This document shows, in pieces, positions 1-9,919 of a stretch of 64,000 bases of DNA. Under the pieces are notes generated by a model, which saw nothing but the letters and a program-made list of their open reading frames with translations, was not told where the DNA came from and did not search any database. Both the position numbers and the translations under genes were made by a program. This DNA comes from Amia ocellicauda (taxonomy: Eukaryota > Chordata > Actinopteri > Amiiformes > Amiidae): assembly GCF_036373705.1 (NCBI RefSeq), contig NC_089856.1, positions 8,550,501 to 8,614,500 on the forward strand, written 5' to 3'. How positions within the stretch are numbered: position 1 is the first letter of the stretch; each line of letters begins with the position of its first letter.

Positions 1-2189
1 TACACTAAAAGAGCCTGCTTACTGCTTAAGAGCCTAACTCTGCTTTCGATATTGGACAAGGAAACCACGATGGGCTCAGGAAAGTGGAAAATAGAAAATA
101 TTCAATATTCAATGAATGCTGATAGATATGCACATCAACAGGATAGATAATGAGTAACTATGCTGCCCCTTTGTCATGCCTAGTTGGTACATTTCCACCT
201 CTCAACTTCTGCAACCTTGTGGACGACTCTTAGAAACAGGAAGGTTTCTTATCAATTGACCAATGTTTGCCTCATCACCTGAGAATGTCACGTCAAGGCA
301 AGGAACATTCCATGTTTTGGGAGCAAATTTGAAATATAAACAAACAAACAAATAAATAAAATGTGTTTGTGAGTCAATGCTAGAACCCCGACAGTCTGCA
401 GTGACTGTCAGGGCTGGAGTGTAAGGATTGTAGCAAAGAATTCGGAAAGAGACAGCTGCTTAACATTCCCCGGTTGCTGAGTGTGACTCATGTCCTAGCG
501 TTGGATCCAGGGAGAGAGCATACATGCCAGGCAGTCAGGGTGGCTGTCACACCCTCCTCACTCCAGCTACAGACCAGAGCCACTCACACCCGATAATATT
601 AAAGAAAACGCCATTCAACGTGATTATTTACTTAGACCCAAGTTCCAGTACCCTGCCTACTGCCAATCTGAATACCTGACTAGTTTGTATAATGAGAGAG
701 GAATGTATTTAATTCTGATACCACTCATATATATTCAGGAGACCATTTTAAAATGAAGGCCTCATTCACATAATCATTAACAGTAGTCAACACTGAATTC
801 CAGTTCCATTGCACTGACTAATTTAATACAGAAATCCATGTCTGCAATGATGTGTATGTCAGAGTGGGTTACTGTGACTGAACTGCAGGGTGGGAAACAG
901 GCCGGGAGAAGGCCAAACCACAAGCAGCTGGGAGACTGGGAGGGACTGTGACAGCTGCAGGGAGGGAAATGGGGTGGGGATATAGGGGTATAGGGGCTGG
1001 GGGGGGGTTATAGGCTCAGCCTCTCTGGAGAGTTGTCCTGGCCTGACACTCAGTCTTCTGAGAATTCACAATAGGCTCTCGCTTTGGGAATCAAGACTGG
1101 AGCTTTAATTCACTCATTATCTATCATGTATTTCAGCATGGGAAAACAACAAGCTAGTGAGTCCCACAGTCCCTTAATTGTTTATGCAGGAAGTATAGAT
1201 GCTCACAATAATGATGATTTCAGGGAGATAGAGATTGTATTACTGGTGCCATGAACTACATGTCCACCTTTACATAAGTTTACACTGTTACTTAAAAAAA
1301 AAAATGAGCCAATCATTTTTTGTGTTTTTCCTCCCCCCCTAAATTTGGAATCACTAATGGTGCTACTGCATCACAACTCTTTGCTATGAATCCCACTGCC
1401 TTCATGTGGTGAGGTTGAGTAAGTAGGCCAATTGGAGGAGAGCTGTGTCCCAAGTGGCACTGAGCCAATTGTATGCCACCAATAAGCTCTCCCAGTCACA
1501 CTCAGCTAATGGCAAACCTCTGCTCATAGTGCTCAGTCTGTGCTTTTACTTACTGAGCCACTTGGGAGGCCCTACCCTGGTACTCTTAACATGTTCTTAC
1601 TATGGTTGTATCATAGTTTTACAGTGGTTCCCTATGGTTTTTACATGCCTTCACTGTCCTTTACTGCAGTCTCGGTTTGTGTTGAATGTCAGTTGACTGT
1701 ATTATAAAAAAGTCACTCATGGGGTCCAATTGTGTGTGTCAGAATCAGACCTGCCTACAATCCAGACTGGCTATCAATTTGAATGTGATATTCATGGATA
1801 CAATGAAAGAAGCATTAACAACACATGTGAAAAGTTAGGAATCACAGCTCCATTCTTAACAGTATTTGAATGACGGATACAACAAGCCTTTTTAATTTTA
1901 ATTTTGTGACTGGCAAAAGTGGGTCAAAGATTTGATTAAATCCAGGTCCTTGTCACTGAAACCCTTATGTATGACACTTGAAATAAGAATTGTGGCTAAA
2001 GTTTAAAATGCACTGAGTTAAAAAAGTCTAATTACATCAACAAAGCTCCCTCAGCAGTCTGCAATTCAGCTGACCTCCCCAAGTCTGTTTCTGTGTGTGT
2101 TTGTGTGTGTGTTAGAGTTATTTTTGTCTTTAATAATGTGTGTTCATACACTTTTTACAATGTCTGCAAGAGATTGTGTGCGATTCATG

Positions 2190-2215
2190 CTGTGTGTGTG
2201 TGTGTGTGTGTGTGT
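2190..2215. repeat. (GT)n microsatellite
   Basis: About twelve uninterrupted TG units. A shorter, interrupted TG run lies about 90 bases upstream at 2093-2112. Confidence 0.95.
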
Positions 2216-2324
2216 AAGTATGTGGGAGGTGTATACCACCTTGCTAATATTACACTGTGGGCAGAGTACATAAGGAGTATTGATTCCAAGGTCTCAGAGG
2301 AGCATGAAGATTTTAGCAGTGTGT

Positions 2325-2385
<61 letters not shown>

Positions 2386-2386
2386 G
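2325..2386. repeat. (GA)n microsatellite
   Basis: About 25 GA units, ending in a GGGAGAGG variant. Read on the other strand it gives a spurious Ser-Leu repeat open frame. Confidence 0.95.
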
Positions 2387-3571
2387 CAAGTGGATGAAGG
2401 CTGGCTCACAGTAAGCCATCCAAATGACATCTGGTTGGCTACAGAAAAGGCCTGCTTCCAATAAACAGGAAGCTCTTTTTGGACACTGCAGTCTGGAAAC
2501 CTTATAAGTCAGAATGAGACTGGATTAACAGTAGAAAACCACAGGCAAGTCATAATACGTGGTTACTTCACAGCCAATCGATGGGCATTTAAACACAGTA
2601 AAGCAGAGATGGCCTGACATGGCCATAAATTAACTAGCAAACTGAGGCATGAAGAAAGTCATCCACCACTAATGCATTTATTCATCTCCACCTTGTAATT
2701 CTTTCAGCAGGCCAAGATGTGGACCCATCAGCAAAGAACATAAAGAGACCAGATCCACACCAATGAACAGCAGGCTCCACTCTCCACCTAACTAACAGGA
2801 TTCGAAAGATTTGATGCAACAATAATTTGAAGGTAATAATGTTAAAGGGACATATTGATAAATTGAGTATTGGTGGAATGAATCTGGGCAGCTGTTAGAA
2901 CTGGAATCAGAGAGTTCTTTTCTTCTGCAAATAAAGTGTGGAGACAGCTGATACTACAATAGCAGATAATGAATCATAGTTTCTAGAATGTCAATGGCCA
3001 ACAGAGAAGGTTCTCTATCAGTACAGTTGCATAGAAATCGTTATGAAATACTGGCTCTGTTGTCCTGCTTTAGGCCACTCCCTTCCTTCCAACTGTGTTT
3101 CCTGACAATCCGCAACAGCATTCAACTGGCAACGGTTTTCTTGCTATTTGGCAGGAATTCCAGACACCTAAAAAACAAACGGATTGTGGGCCTAGCAACT
3201 GTTGTCATAGGACTCTCCATGTTGTTAGCAACAACAAGCAAAATAAGGAGGCAAAAGGAAATGGCTCCCCTTTTATCATGACAAGAGGAGGGAGAGGACA
3301 CATCCCTGACATTTCATGGTTTTCTTTTATGTGTTCAAATGATTCAAATTATTGCACTGGTGATTGTGAAGTGTGTTGATTGGAGGCTCTACACAGAATG
3401 AGGGCCTCCATTTTTCCAAGCAGCCTTCCTCAACAATTCAAAATTAAACTGATTGCAGTCAAGCCACATCTGCCATGTAATTAAAACAGTGATATAGACT
3501 AGAGGCAGAATTGGTATTGGTGAACTAGGCTCTATTTTTTTACCTTGATATCGTTTAACAATTATGATGAT

Positions 3572-3780
3572 GATCAATCAATCAATCAATCAATCTTAAT
3601 TTGTATAGTGCCCTTCACAGGGTAGCCACAGAGTGCATTACAGAGTGATAAACATACTACAACAAACATACAGCAAAATGCAATGAATAAAAAAATACAT
3701 AAAATAGACATATAACAGTTTAAATTAACTAAAAGAATGTAAACCAACATTAAATAAACCACTAGGCATGAAGGAGAGAA
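3572..3780. repeat. Dispersed fish repeat with (ATCA)n edge
   Basis: An (ATCA)6 tract runs into sequence reading 'ttaatttgtatagtgcccttcacag...agtgcattacagag'. This is the form of a repeat end seen very widely in fish genomes (a low-copy 'tttatatagcgcctttcac' type terminus). The family assignment is from memory of that pattern only, and the far boundary is not clear. Confidence 0.4.
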
Positions 3781-4271
3781 AGACTGAAACTCCTATGGTG
3801 ATGATAATGATTTAATAATTATTTTGTTATTATTACAGATCATTTTGCTGTCAAGATTATCATTATCATTTTGTGAAGAATGCTGTGCAAGCTGAAATCA
3901 GACTACACACAGTGTATGACTGTGGTATGATTCACAGAGATCTGACCTTGTAGTCACTCTGTCTGACAAACAGGGAAAGCAAAGGACTAATTAAACAACA
4001 ACAAATACACCATACAGTAGTTGATGACTTTTAATTGGTTTTATACCATATGTATACAGTGTATACACATCCTTGGGGTGCCAAATGTAAAATGACATAT
4101 TATTTTTTTGCTTGTCTTTTTTCACAGATAAATTACATAACTGCAAAGTCTCAGTTTATATTTCAGTTAAAGATTTATTTAAATTCTAAATATTTAATTT
4201 AATTCACAGCTAAATATTTAGTTTGCAAATGCTACATTTAGAGATTTTGCATTTATTTAATTATACATATA

Positions 4272-4346
4272 CAACTCTGGAAAAAATTAAGAGACCACTT
4301 AACATTGATTTCTGAACTTTGAGTGGTCTCTTAATTTTTTCCAGAG

Positions 4347-4349
<3 letters not shown>
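4272..4349. mobile_element. 78-bp foldback MITE (Tc1-type termini)
   Basis: Two arms of about 30 bases are near-perfect inverted repeats. The left arm begins CAACTCTGGAAAAAATTAAG and the right arm ends TTAATTTTTTCCAGAGCTG, around a short centre. Both ends abut TA dinucleotides. Nothing coding is left. This terminus is typical of a Tc1-like non-autonomous family in fishes, and the copy is reduced to little more than its two ends. Confidence 0.7.
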
Positions 4350-4383
<34 letters not shown>

Positions 4384-4386
<3 letters not shown>

Positions 4387-5600
4387 TCACCTAAAGGATT
4401 ATTAGGAACACCTGTTCAATTTCTCATTAATGCAATTATCTAACCGACGAATCACATGGCAGTTGCTTCAATGCATTTAGGGGTGTGGTCCTGGTCAAGA
4501 CAATCTCCTGAACTCCAAACTGAATGTCTGAATGGGAAAGAAAGGTGATTTAAGCAATTTTGAGCGTGGCATGGTTGTTGGTGCCAGACGGGCCGGTCTG
4601 AGTATTTCACAATCTTCTCAGTTACTGGGATTTTCACGCACAACCATTTCTAGGCTTTACAAAGAATGGTGTGAAAAGGGAAAAACATCCAGTATGCGGC
4701 AGTCCTGTGGGCGAAAATGCCTTGTTGATGCTAGAGGTCAGAGGAGAGTGGGCCGACTGATTCAAGCTGATAGAAGAGCAACTTTGACTGAAATAACCAC
4801 TCGTTACAACCGAGGTACGCAGCAAAGCATTTGTGAAGCCACAACACGTACAACCTTGAGGCGGATGGGCTACAACAGCAGAAGACCCCACCGGGTACCA
4901 CTCATCTCCACTACAAATAGGAAAAAGAGGCTACAATTTGCACAAGCTCACCAAAATTGGACAGTTGAAGACTGGAAAAATGTTGCCTGGTCTGATGAGT
5001 CTCGATTTCTGTTGAGACATTCAGATGGTAGTCAGAATTTGGCGTAAACAGAATGAGAACATGGATCCATCATGCCTTGTTACCACTGTGCAGGCTGCTG
5101 GTGGTGGTGTAATGGTGTGGGGGATGTTTTCTTGGCACACTTTAGGCCCCTTAGTGCCAATTGGGCACGTTTAAATGCCACGGCCTACCTGAGCATTGTT
5201 TCTGACCATGTCCATCCCTTTATGACCACCATGTACCCATCCTCTGATGGCTACTTCCAGCAGGATAATGCACCATGTCACAAAGGTCGAATAATTTCAA
5301 ATTGGTTTCTTGAACATGACAATGAGTTCACTGTACTAAACTGGCCCCCACAGTCACCAGATCTCAACCCAATAGAGCATCTTTGGGATGTGGTGGAACG
5401 GGAGCTTCGTGCCCTGGATGTGCATCCCACAAATCTCCATCAACTGCAAGATGCTATCCTATCAATATGGGCCAACATTTCTAAAGAATGCTTTCAGCAC
5501 CTTGTTGAATCAATGCCACGTAGAATTAAGGCAGTTCTGAAGGCGAAAGGGGGTCAAACACAGTATTAGTATGGTGTTTTAAATAATCCTTTAGGTGAGT
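4384..5600 (+). mobile_element. Tc1/mariner DD36E element, copy A (broken)
   Basis: The element runs from terminal repeat CACTCACCTAAAGG to an opposing ATCCTTTAGGTGAGT and is inserted in an AT microsatellite (TA target). It is 1217 bp and nearly identical to copy B, which starts 18 bp after its end in the opposite orientation. The right terminal repeat is degraded (GTGTTTTAAATAATCC against GTGTTCCTAATAATCC at the other ends). Its transposase frame is disrupted (see the pseudogene). The transposase spacing places it in the DD36E group (often called Incomer). Confidence 0.9.
4532..5572 (+). pseudogene. Broken DD36E transposase of copy A
   Basis: The frame begins like copy B with an N-terminal helix-turn-helix region (paired-like DNA-binding domain). 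It then loses two bases near 5029-5031 relative to copy B, which brings a stop at 5045-5047. A second loss of one base near 5167 restores the original frame, so the last third again matches copy B up to the stop at about 5570. The first catalytic Asp (in the SDESRF motif), the second (QQDNAPCH) and the Glu (NPIEHLW) are still encoded, but no single frame links them. Copy A therefore should not make a working transposase. Its terminal repeats might still be mobilised by copy B. Confidence 0.9.
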
Positions 5601-5617
5601 ATATATATATATATATA

Positions 5618-6835
5618 CACTCACCTAAAGGATTATTAGGAACACCATACTAATACTGTGTTTGACCCCCTTTCGCCTTCAGAACTGCCTTAATTCTACG
5701 TGGCATTGATTCAACAAGGTGCTGAAAGCATTCTTTAGAAATGTTGGCCCATATTGATAGGATAGCATCTTGCAGTTGATGGAGATTTGTGGGATGCACA
5801 TCCAGGGCACGAAGCTCCCGTTCCACCACATCCCAAAGATGCTCTATTGGGTTGAGATCTGGTGACTGTGGGGGCCAGTTTAGTACAGTGAACTCATTGT
5901 CATGTTCAAGAAACCAATTTGAAATGATTCGACCTTTGTGACATGGTGCATTATCCTGCTGGAAGTAGCCATCAGAGGATGGGTACATGGTGGTCATAAA
6001 GGGATGCACATGGTCAGAAACAATGCTCAGGTAGGCCGTGGCATTTAAACGATGCCCAATTGGCATTAAGGGGCCTAAAGTGTGCCAAGAAAACATCCCC
6101 CACACCATTACACCACCACCACCAGCCTGCACAGTGGTAACAAGGCATGATGGATCCATGTTCTCATTCTGTTTACGCCAAATTCTGACTCTACCATCTG
6201 AATGTCTCAACAGAAATCGAGACTCATCAGACCAGGCAACATTTTTCCAGTCTTCAACTGTCCAATTTTGGTGAGCTTGTGCAAATTGTAGCCTCTTTTT
6301 TCTATTTGTAGTGGAGATGAGTGGTACCCGGTGGGGTCTTCTGCTGTTGTAGCCCATCCGCCTCAAGGTTGTACGTGTTGTGGCTTCACAAATGCTTTGC
6401 TGCATACCTCGGTTGTAACGAATGGTTATTTCAGTCAAAGTTGCTCTTCTATCAGCTTGAATCAGTCGGCCCATTCTCCTCTGACCTCTAGCATCAACAA
6501 GGCATTTTCGCCCACAGGACTGCCGCATACTGGATGTTTTTCCCTTTTCACACCATTCTTTGTAAACCCTAGAAATGGTTGTGCGTGAAAATCCCAGTAA
6601 CTGAGCAGATTGTGAAATACTCAGACCGGCCCGTCTGGCACCAACAACCATGCCACGCTCAAAATTGCTTAAATCACCTTTCTTTCCCATTCAGACATTC
6701 AGTTTGGAGTTCAGGAGATTGTCTTGACCAGGACCACACCCCTAAATGCATTGAAGCAACTGCCATGTGATTGGTTGGTTAGATAATTGCATTAATGAGA
6801 AATTGAACAGGTGTTCCTAATAATCCTTTAGGGGA

Positions 6836-6838
<3 letters not shown>
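5618..6838 (-). mobile_element. Tc1/mariner DD36E element, copy B (intact)
   Basis: 1221 bp, bounded by CACTCACCTAAAGG and the reverse CCTTTAGGGGAGTG. It is flanked by TA-rich microsatellite and carries one complete transposase frame on the minus strand. The terminal repeats are about 28 bp. It forms a large inverted pair with copy A. Near identity between the copies and the unbroken frame suggest recent activity in this lineage. Confidence 0.92.
5650..6690 (-). CDS. Tc1/mariner transposase, DD36E type, intact
   Basis: 346 residues, the usual length for a Tc1-like transposase, which cuts and pastes its own element at TA sites in nuclear DNA. Residues 1 to about 110 are the bipartite helix-turn-helix DNA-binding region (starting MGKKGDLSNFERG). 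The catalytic triad is visible: Asp in AWSDESRF, Asp in FQQDNAPCH, and Glu in [11 protein letters not shown]. Thirty-six residues separate the second Asp from the Glu, so it is DD36E, unlike DD34E Tc1 or Sleeping Beauty types. The ATG start is preceded by about 150 bp of element leader and the stop lies about 30 bp inside the terminal repeat. No frameshift or stop is seen. Whether it is expressed cannot be told from the sequence. Confidence 0.93.
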   Translation of the reverse strand: MGKKGDLSNFERGMVVGARRAGLSISQSAQLLGFSRTTISRVYKEWCEKGKTSSMRQSCGRKCLVDARGQRRMGRLIQADRRATLTEITIRYNRGMQQSICEATTRTTLRRMGYNSRRPHRVPLISTTNRKKRLQFAQAHQNWTVEDWKNVAWSDESRFLLRHSDGRVRIWRKQNENMDPSCLVTTVQAGGGGVMVWGMFSWHTLGPLMPIGHRLNATAYLSIVSDHVHPFMTTMYPSSDGYFQQDNAPCHKGRIISNWFLEHDNEFTVLNWPPQSPDLNPIEHLWDVVERELRALDVHPTNLHQLQDAILSIWANISKECFQHLVESMPRRIKAVLKAKGGQTQY

Positions 6839-6875
<37 letters not shown>

Positions 6876-6900
6876 TATTATTATTATTATTTTTTTTTTA

Positions 6901-6931
<31 letters not shown>
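6839..6931. repeat. (TA)n then (TTA)n microsatellite
   Basis: About 30 bases of alternating TA directly follow the end of Tc1 copy B, then about 60 bases of TTA/ATT units broken by an oligo-T run. The TA tract is probably part of the original insertion target. Confidence 0.9.
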
Positions 6932-7495
6932 TTAATCTGATCCTGCAAAATGAATCTCAATGATGCAAAATTACAAAACTGCTGCAAGTGTTTTCAGCCA
7001 AGACTGTCTCTAGCAGAAGACTACAATTCTTGGTCCTAGAGAGCAACATAGTTTCTGGTTTTCATCCCAGCACAACTCTCAATTATAGAGTAGAATCAAT
7101 TATAGTGTTAATTTGTAAACATTAAACATTAGGATTTTCTGCCATTGGCTGAAGACACATACAAAATCAATGCTCTTCAGGCACATTGATGGGATTTATT
7201 ATTAGTATTATAGATTTGCTTTTTGCTGACTTTAAATAAATCATTTGTTTGAATTATGTATTATTATAGTGAAAGAGTATAGTATTTTACCAACTGTGAG
7301 TGATCTAACAAGATGCAGTGCAATGTTTTCACAGAATATGTGCAATGTGTGTGTGGGATGTGCACTCTTACCAAAGAAAAGAAAGAAGAGAAAAGGCATT
7401 ATAGAGATCATAAAACAAAATATATTTTTATTTTTAAAGCTTTAATTGAATTGTGCTCTGACTACCATATGGAGCTGATTTATCTATACAGTGAC

Positions 7496-7526
<31 letters not shown>

Positions 7527-7650
7527 CTCCTCAGGATTCATACCGATGGAGTGTGACAACGACAAGGCAGTCACATGACCCACTGCAGAAGAATGACATC
7601 ATTGCAGTAAAACCTAGAACAAAGAAGGGGGGGGGGGGTTACTGGGCATG

Positions 7651-7684
<34 letters not shown>

Positions 7685-9510
7685 CTGAGGCAGCACTGAA
7701 CACAACACTGCACTGCTGAACCAACACTAACCCCAACACTACTGCTACACTGGTATCTCAGACTGTTTTTGTTTTATTCCAAACATATTGTCAATTTTAC
7801 ATGTTCAAATATAGCATTTTTGATATATATATAGCCTTTGAAACCCATAAGAACATCCATTTTCTTAACTATTTTCTTTTTACATTCAACTACACAGCAC
7901 AGAACACAGCCACCTGACAAAATAGCTGTCAAATGCTTCTCACAAAGCAGGGTCAGCTGTCCCAGACTGAGATGGCCACTGACACACACAAACTGCATTT
8001 GTGCTCTCAAATCTATTACTACAGCTGTCTTAGCTAATTGTAGTTACTGTGCAAATATTCTTCCATTTACATTCAGTTGTCTCTGGATATAGTCTTGAGT
8101 TTTTGAATGTGGTGTCATATAGTTTAGGGGTTTCATATTATACATATATTATGCTCGATATTGTACAGTAAACGTCTTTGATGGCCATACAAAGGCATTG
8201 TATTTTAAGCAAGTGAGTGGGTTTCGGTGGGTTTGTAAATCCCTGAAGTTCTTGAACACAAAGCTTTGTTACTAAAACCTCCACAGCATTCAATACATAT
8301 TCAGCAAGGTCAGGACACCAGCTGTGGCACAGGGAAGGGCTTGTGGGAGAAACACACTGAGAAGCTGGATCATGCAAATGCGATGGCTCTGTATCCTAAG
8401 AGTGTTATCTGAAAATTAAGTAGGAATCCAAATCAATTGTTTCCTAACGTCCCAGTGCGGGTGCAGATGGGTGGTACAGGAGATTCTAATGCTGCAGAGC
8501 TGGAACGTTCTGTACATGCCCATCTATTGTGTGAATCTGGGTGTTCCCGTGTGTATAATCTGTGATCGCCTGTTCTTGTGCTCTTTTGTATCACTGGGGG
8601 TTGGGGAGAAGAGGAGAAACAGCCATCTTCCCTCTATAAAGGGCAGGAACACTGACACCATGTGGAGAACAGGAAGATGGATGAGATCTGACATTAAATC
8701 AGTGCATGTCACGGGCTTAGAAGTGGAGTGGGGGGAGGGGGAAAGGGTGGATTGGTTTGCTGCCTGTATCTTTGCTCAGCATTTTAATAGGCATCCCTGG
8801 GGAATAATTGGATGTTGGTGTGTGTGTTGGTGGGAGGGGGGGAAGGGGAAAAATATATTGCACTTCCATTATGTTCTATCCTCCACCTTGCAAATCTCAG
8901 CCAGCACACAATTCCTCCCTCCCCAGCACCTGATCGCACCAAGGGTTTAGCTTTAGATCAGCAGCAGCTACTGTGCAGTCGCTTAGCAACCCTGCCCCAT
9001 CCCCCCCACCAGAAATTCATCTCCTGCAGTAATGCAATTGCTAATCTCTACCCACACCCTGGCTTTTACTCTGTTTTTAAATGCTGAGCCTGTAACAAGC
9101 ACACACTTCCCCCTATACATCTAACTGGGGGGGTGAGAGAATCACATATTGACTCAAATATTGATTGTTTCTGATTGATTTGGAGTCATAGAATCCACTC
9201 CCTTATTTTTGTTTCACGAGAAAAGCCACACACACACAAACCAGTGGTTCTCAAATCAATGTGGAGGGGTTATTATTATTTTATTTTTTTGTCAGATTAA
9301 AGAATTGTATTTGTTATTTTTTTCCAAAGGTTTACATTTGATCTTTGACCTCAGTGCTGGAGCTACTACACTCTATATCTGAATTAATTCATATTTGTTT
9401 GTATTGTTTTTGTTGTATCCTCCCCCAGTTTGGAATCAGCCATTGTCAATCAACTCAGCTCACTGCTGTACTGACACAGGAGGGATGTAGGCAGCTAACC
9501 TTTTTATTAA
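6932..9510. other. Non-coding region, no gene recognised
   Basis: Open frames here are short or made of repeats and match no family I know. The segment at about 7030-7110 ('cttggtcctagagagcaac...ggttttcatcccagcac') belongs to a decayed dispersed family also seen at 24028, 28519, 29978 and 60027. A GC-richer block at about 8560-9120 holds G-rich and C-rich runs but no convincing exon. Confidence 0.5.
7498..7684. repeat. Paired (GA)n tracts with poly-G
   Basis: A (GA) run at about 7498-7526, a run of ten to eleven G at about 7627-7638, and a second (GA) run at about 7652-7684. All are purine on the + strand, which makes this a candidate for triplex or slipped structures. Confidence 0.85.
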
Positions 9511-9787
9511 CACTTTACAATAAGGTACCATAATTCCTCATGAATGAATATATGAATACCATAGAATTCAAACATCAGTACCTCATAAACATCATCTGAG
9601 TTCTGATGTTGAGCACATGAACCCACACTTACCCTAACCCTAACCCTAACCCTAAGCCCTAACCCCAACCCTGTTATACATGTGATTAACATAATAACTC
9701 ACATGAAGTGCATGACATATTCATGTGTTTATCCTGTGGTATTCATATATTAATTAATGAGGAATCACGGTACCTTATTGTAAAGTG
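9511..9787. mobile_element. MITE-like element with telomeric core
   Basis: The terminal inverted repeats begin CACTTTACAATAAGGTACC at 9511 and the mirror image ends at 9787. Similarity continues inward for about 55 bases per arm (CCTCAT, then ATATATGAATACCA). The 277-bp body has no coding capacity. The 'cactttacaataagg' terminus is common among non-autonomous fish elements, but I cannot assign a superfamily because no clear target duplication is visible. Confidence 0.7.
9631..9672. repeat. Short interstitial telomere-like array
   Basis: About six units of CCCTAA or close variants on the + strand (TTAGGG on the other), located in the middle of the 9511-9787 foldback element. The later units are degenerate (GCCCTAA, CCCCAA). 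Confidence 0.9.
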
Positions 9788-9800
9788 TGACCACATTATT

Positions 9801-9852
9801 ATTGCACTTATGTAATGCTCTTACACTTTGTAAGTCACCCTGCTAATAAATA

Positions 9853-9918
<66 letters not shown>
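9801..9918 (+). repeat. SINE-like 3' tail plus (TAA)n
   Basis: The segment 'ctttgtaagtcaccctgctaataaataa' resembles the conserved tail shared by fish V-SINE/L2-type elements ('ttgtaagtcgccctggataagg...ctgctaa'). It runs directly into about 22 units of TAA. A better preserved copy lies at 53655-53792. Confidence 0.65.

Positions 9919-9919
<1 letters not shown>

Larger units (their letters stand above)
1..3570. other. Non-coding region, no gene recognised
   Basis: No reading frame here looks like a known protein, and the open frames are short or made of simple repeats. The stretch is AT-rich with scattered poly-purine runs. It carries the GT and GA microsatellites listed separately. A 13-base motif (AGCCACTTGGGAG) at 1556-1568 recurs at 10098 and 63210, so a decayed dispersed repeat is present. 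I see nothing else. Confidence 0.6.

Noticed and set aside
2185..2430. 81-residue Ser-Leu-rich open frame
   Set aside because: It is a translation of the GA microsatellite.
3155..3215. Possible RFX-type palindrome (CCTAGCAAC...)
   Set aside because: The half-sites face the wrong way for an X-box and only one half is close to consensus.
8471..8950. 159-residue open frame on the + strand
   Set aside because: No recognisable domain, low-complexity Trp/Cys/Gly composition from G-rich sequence, and no splice or promoter context.
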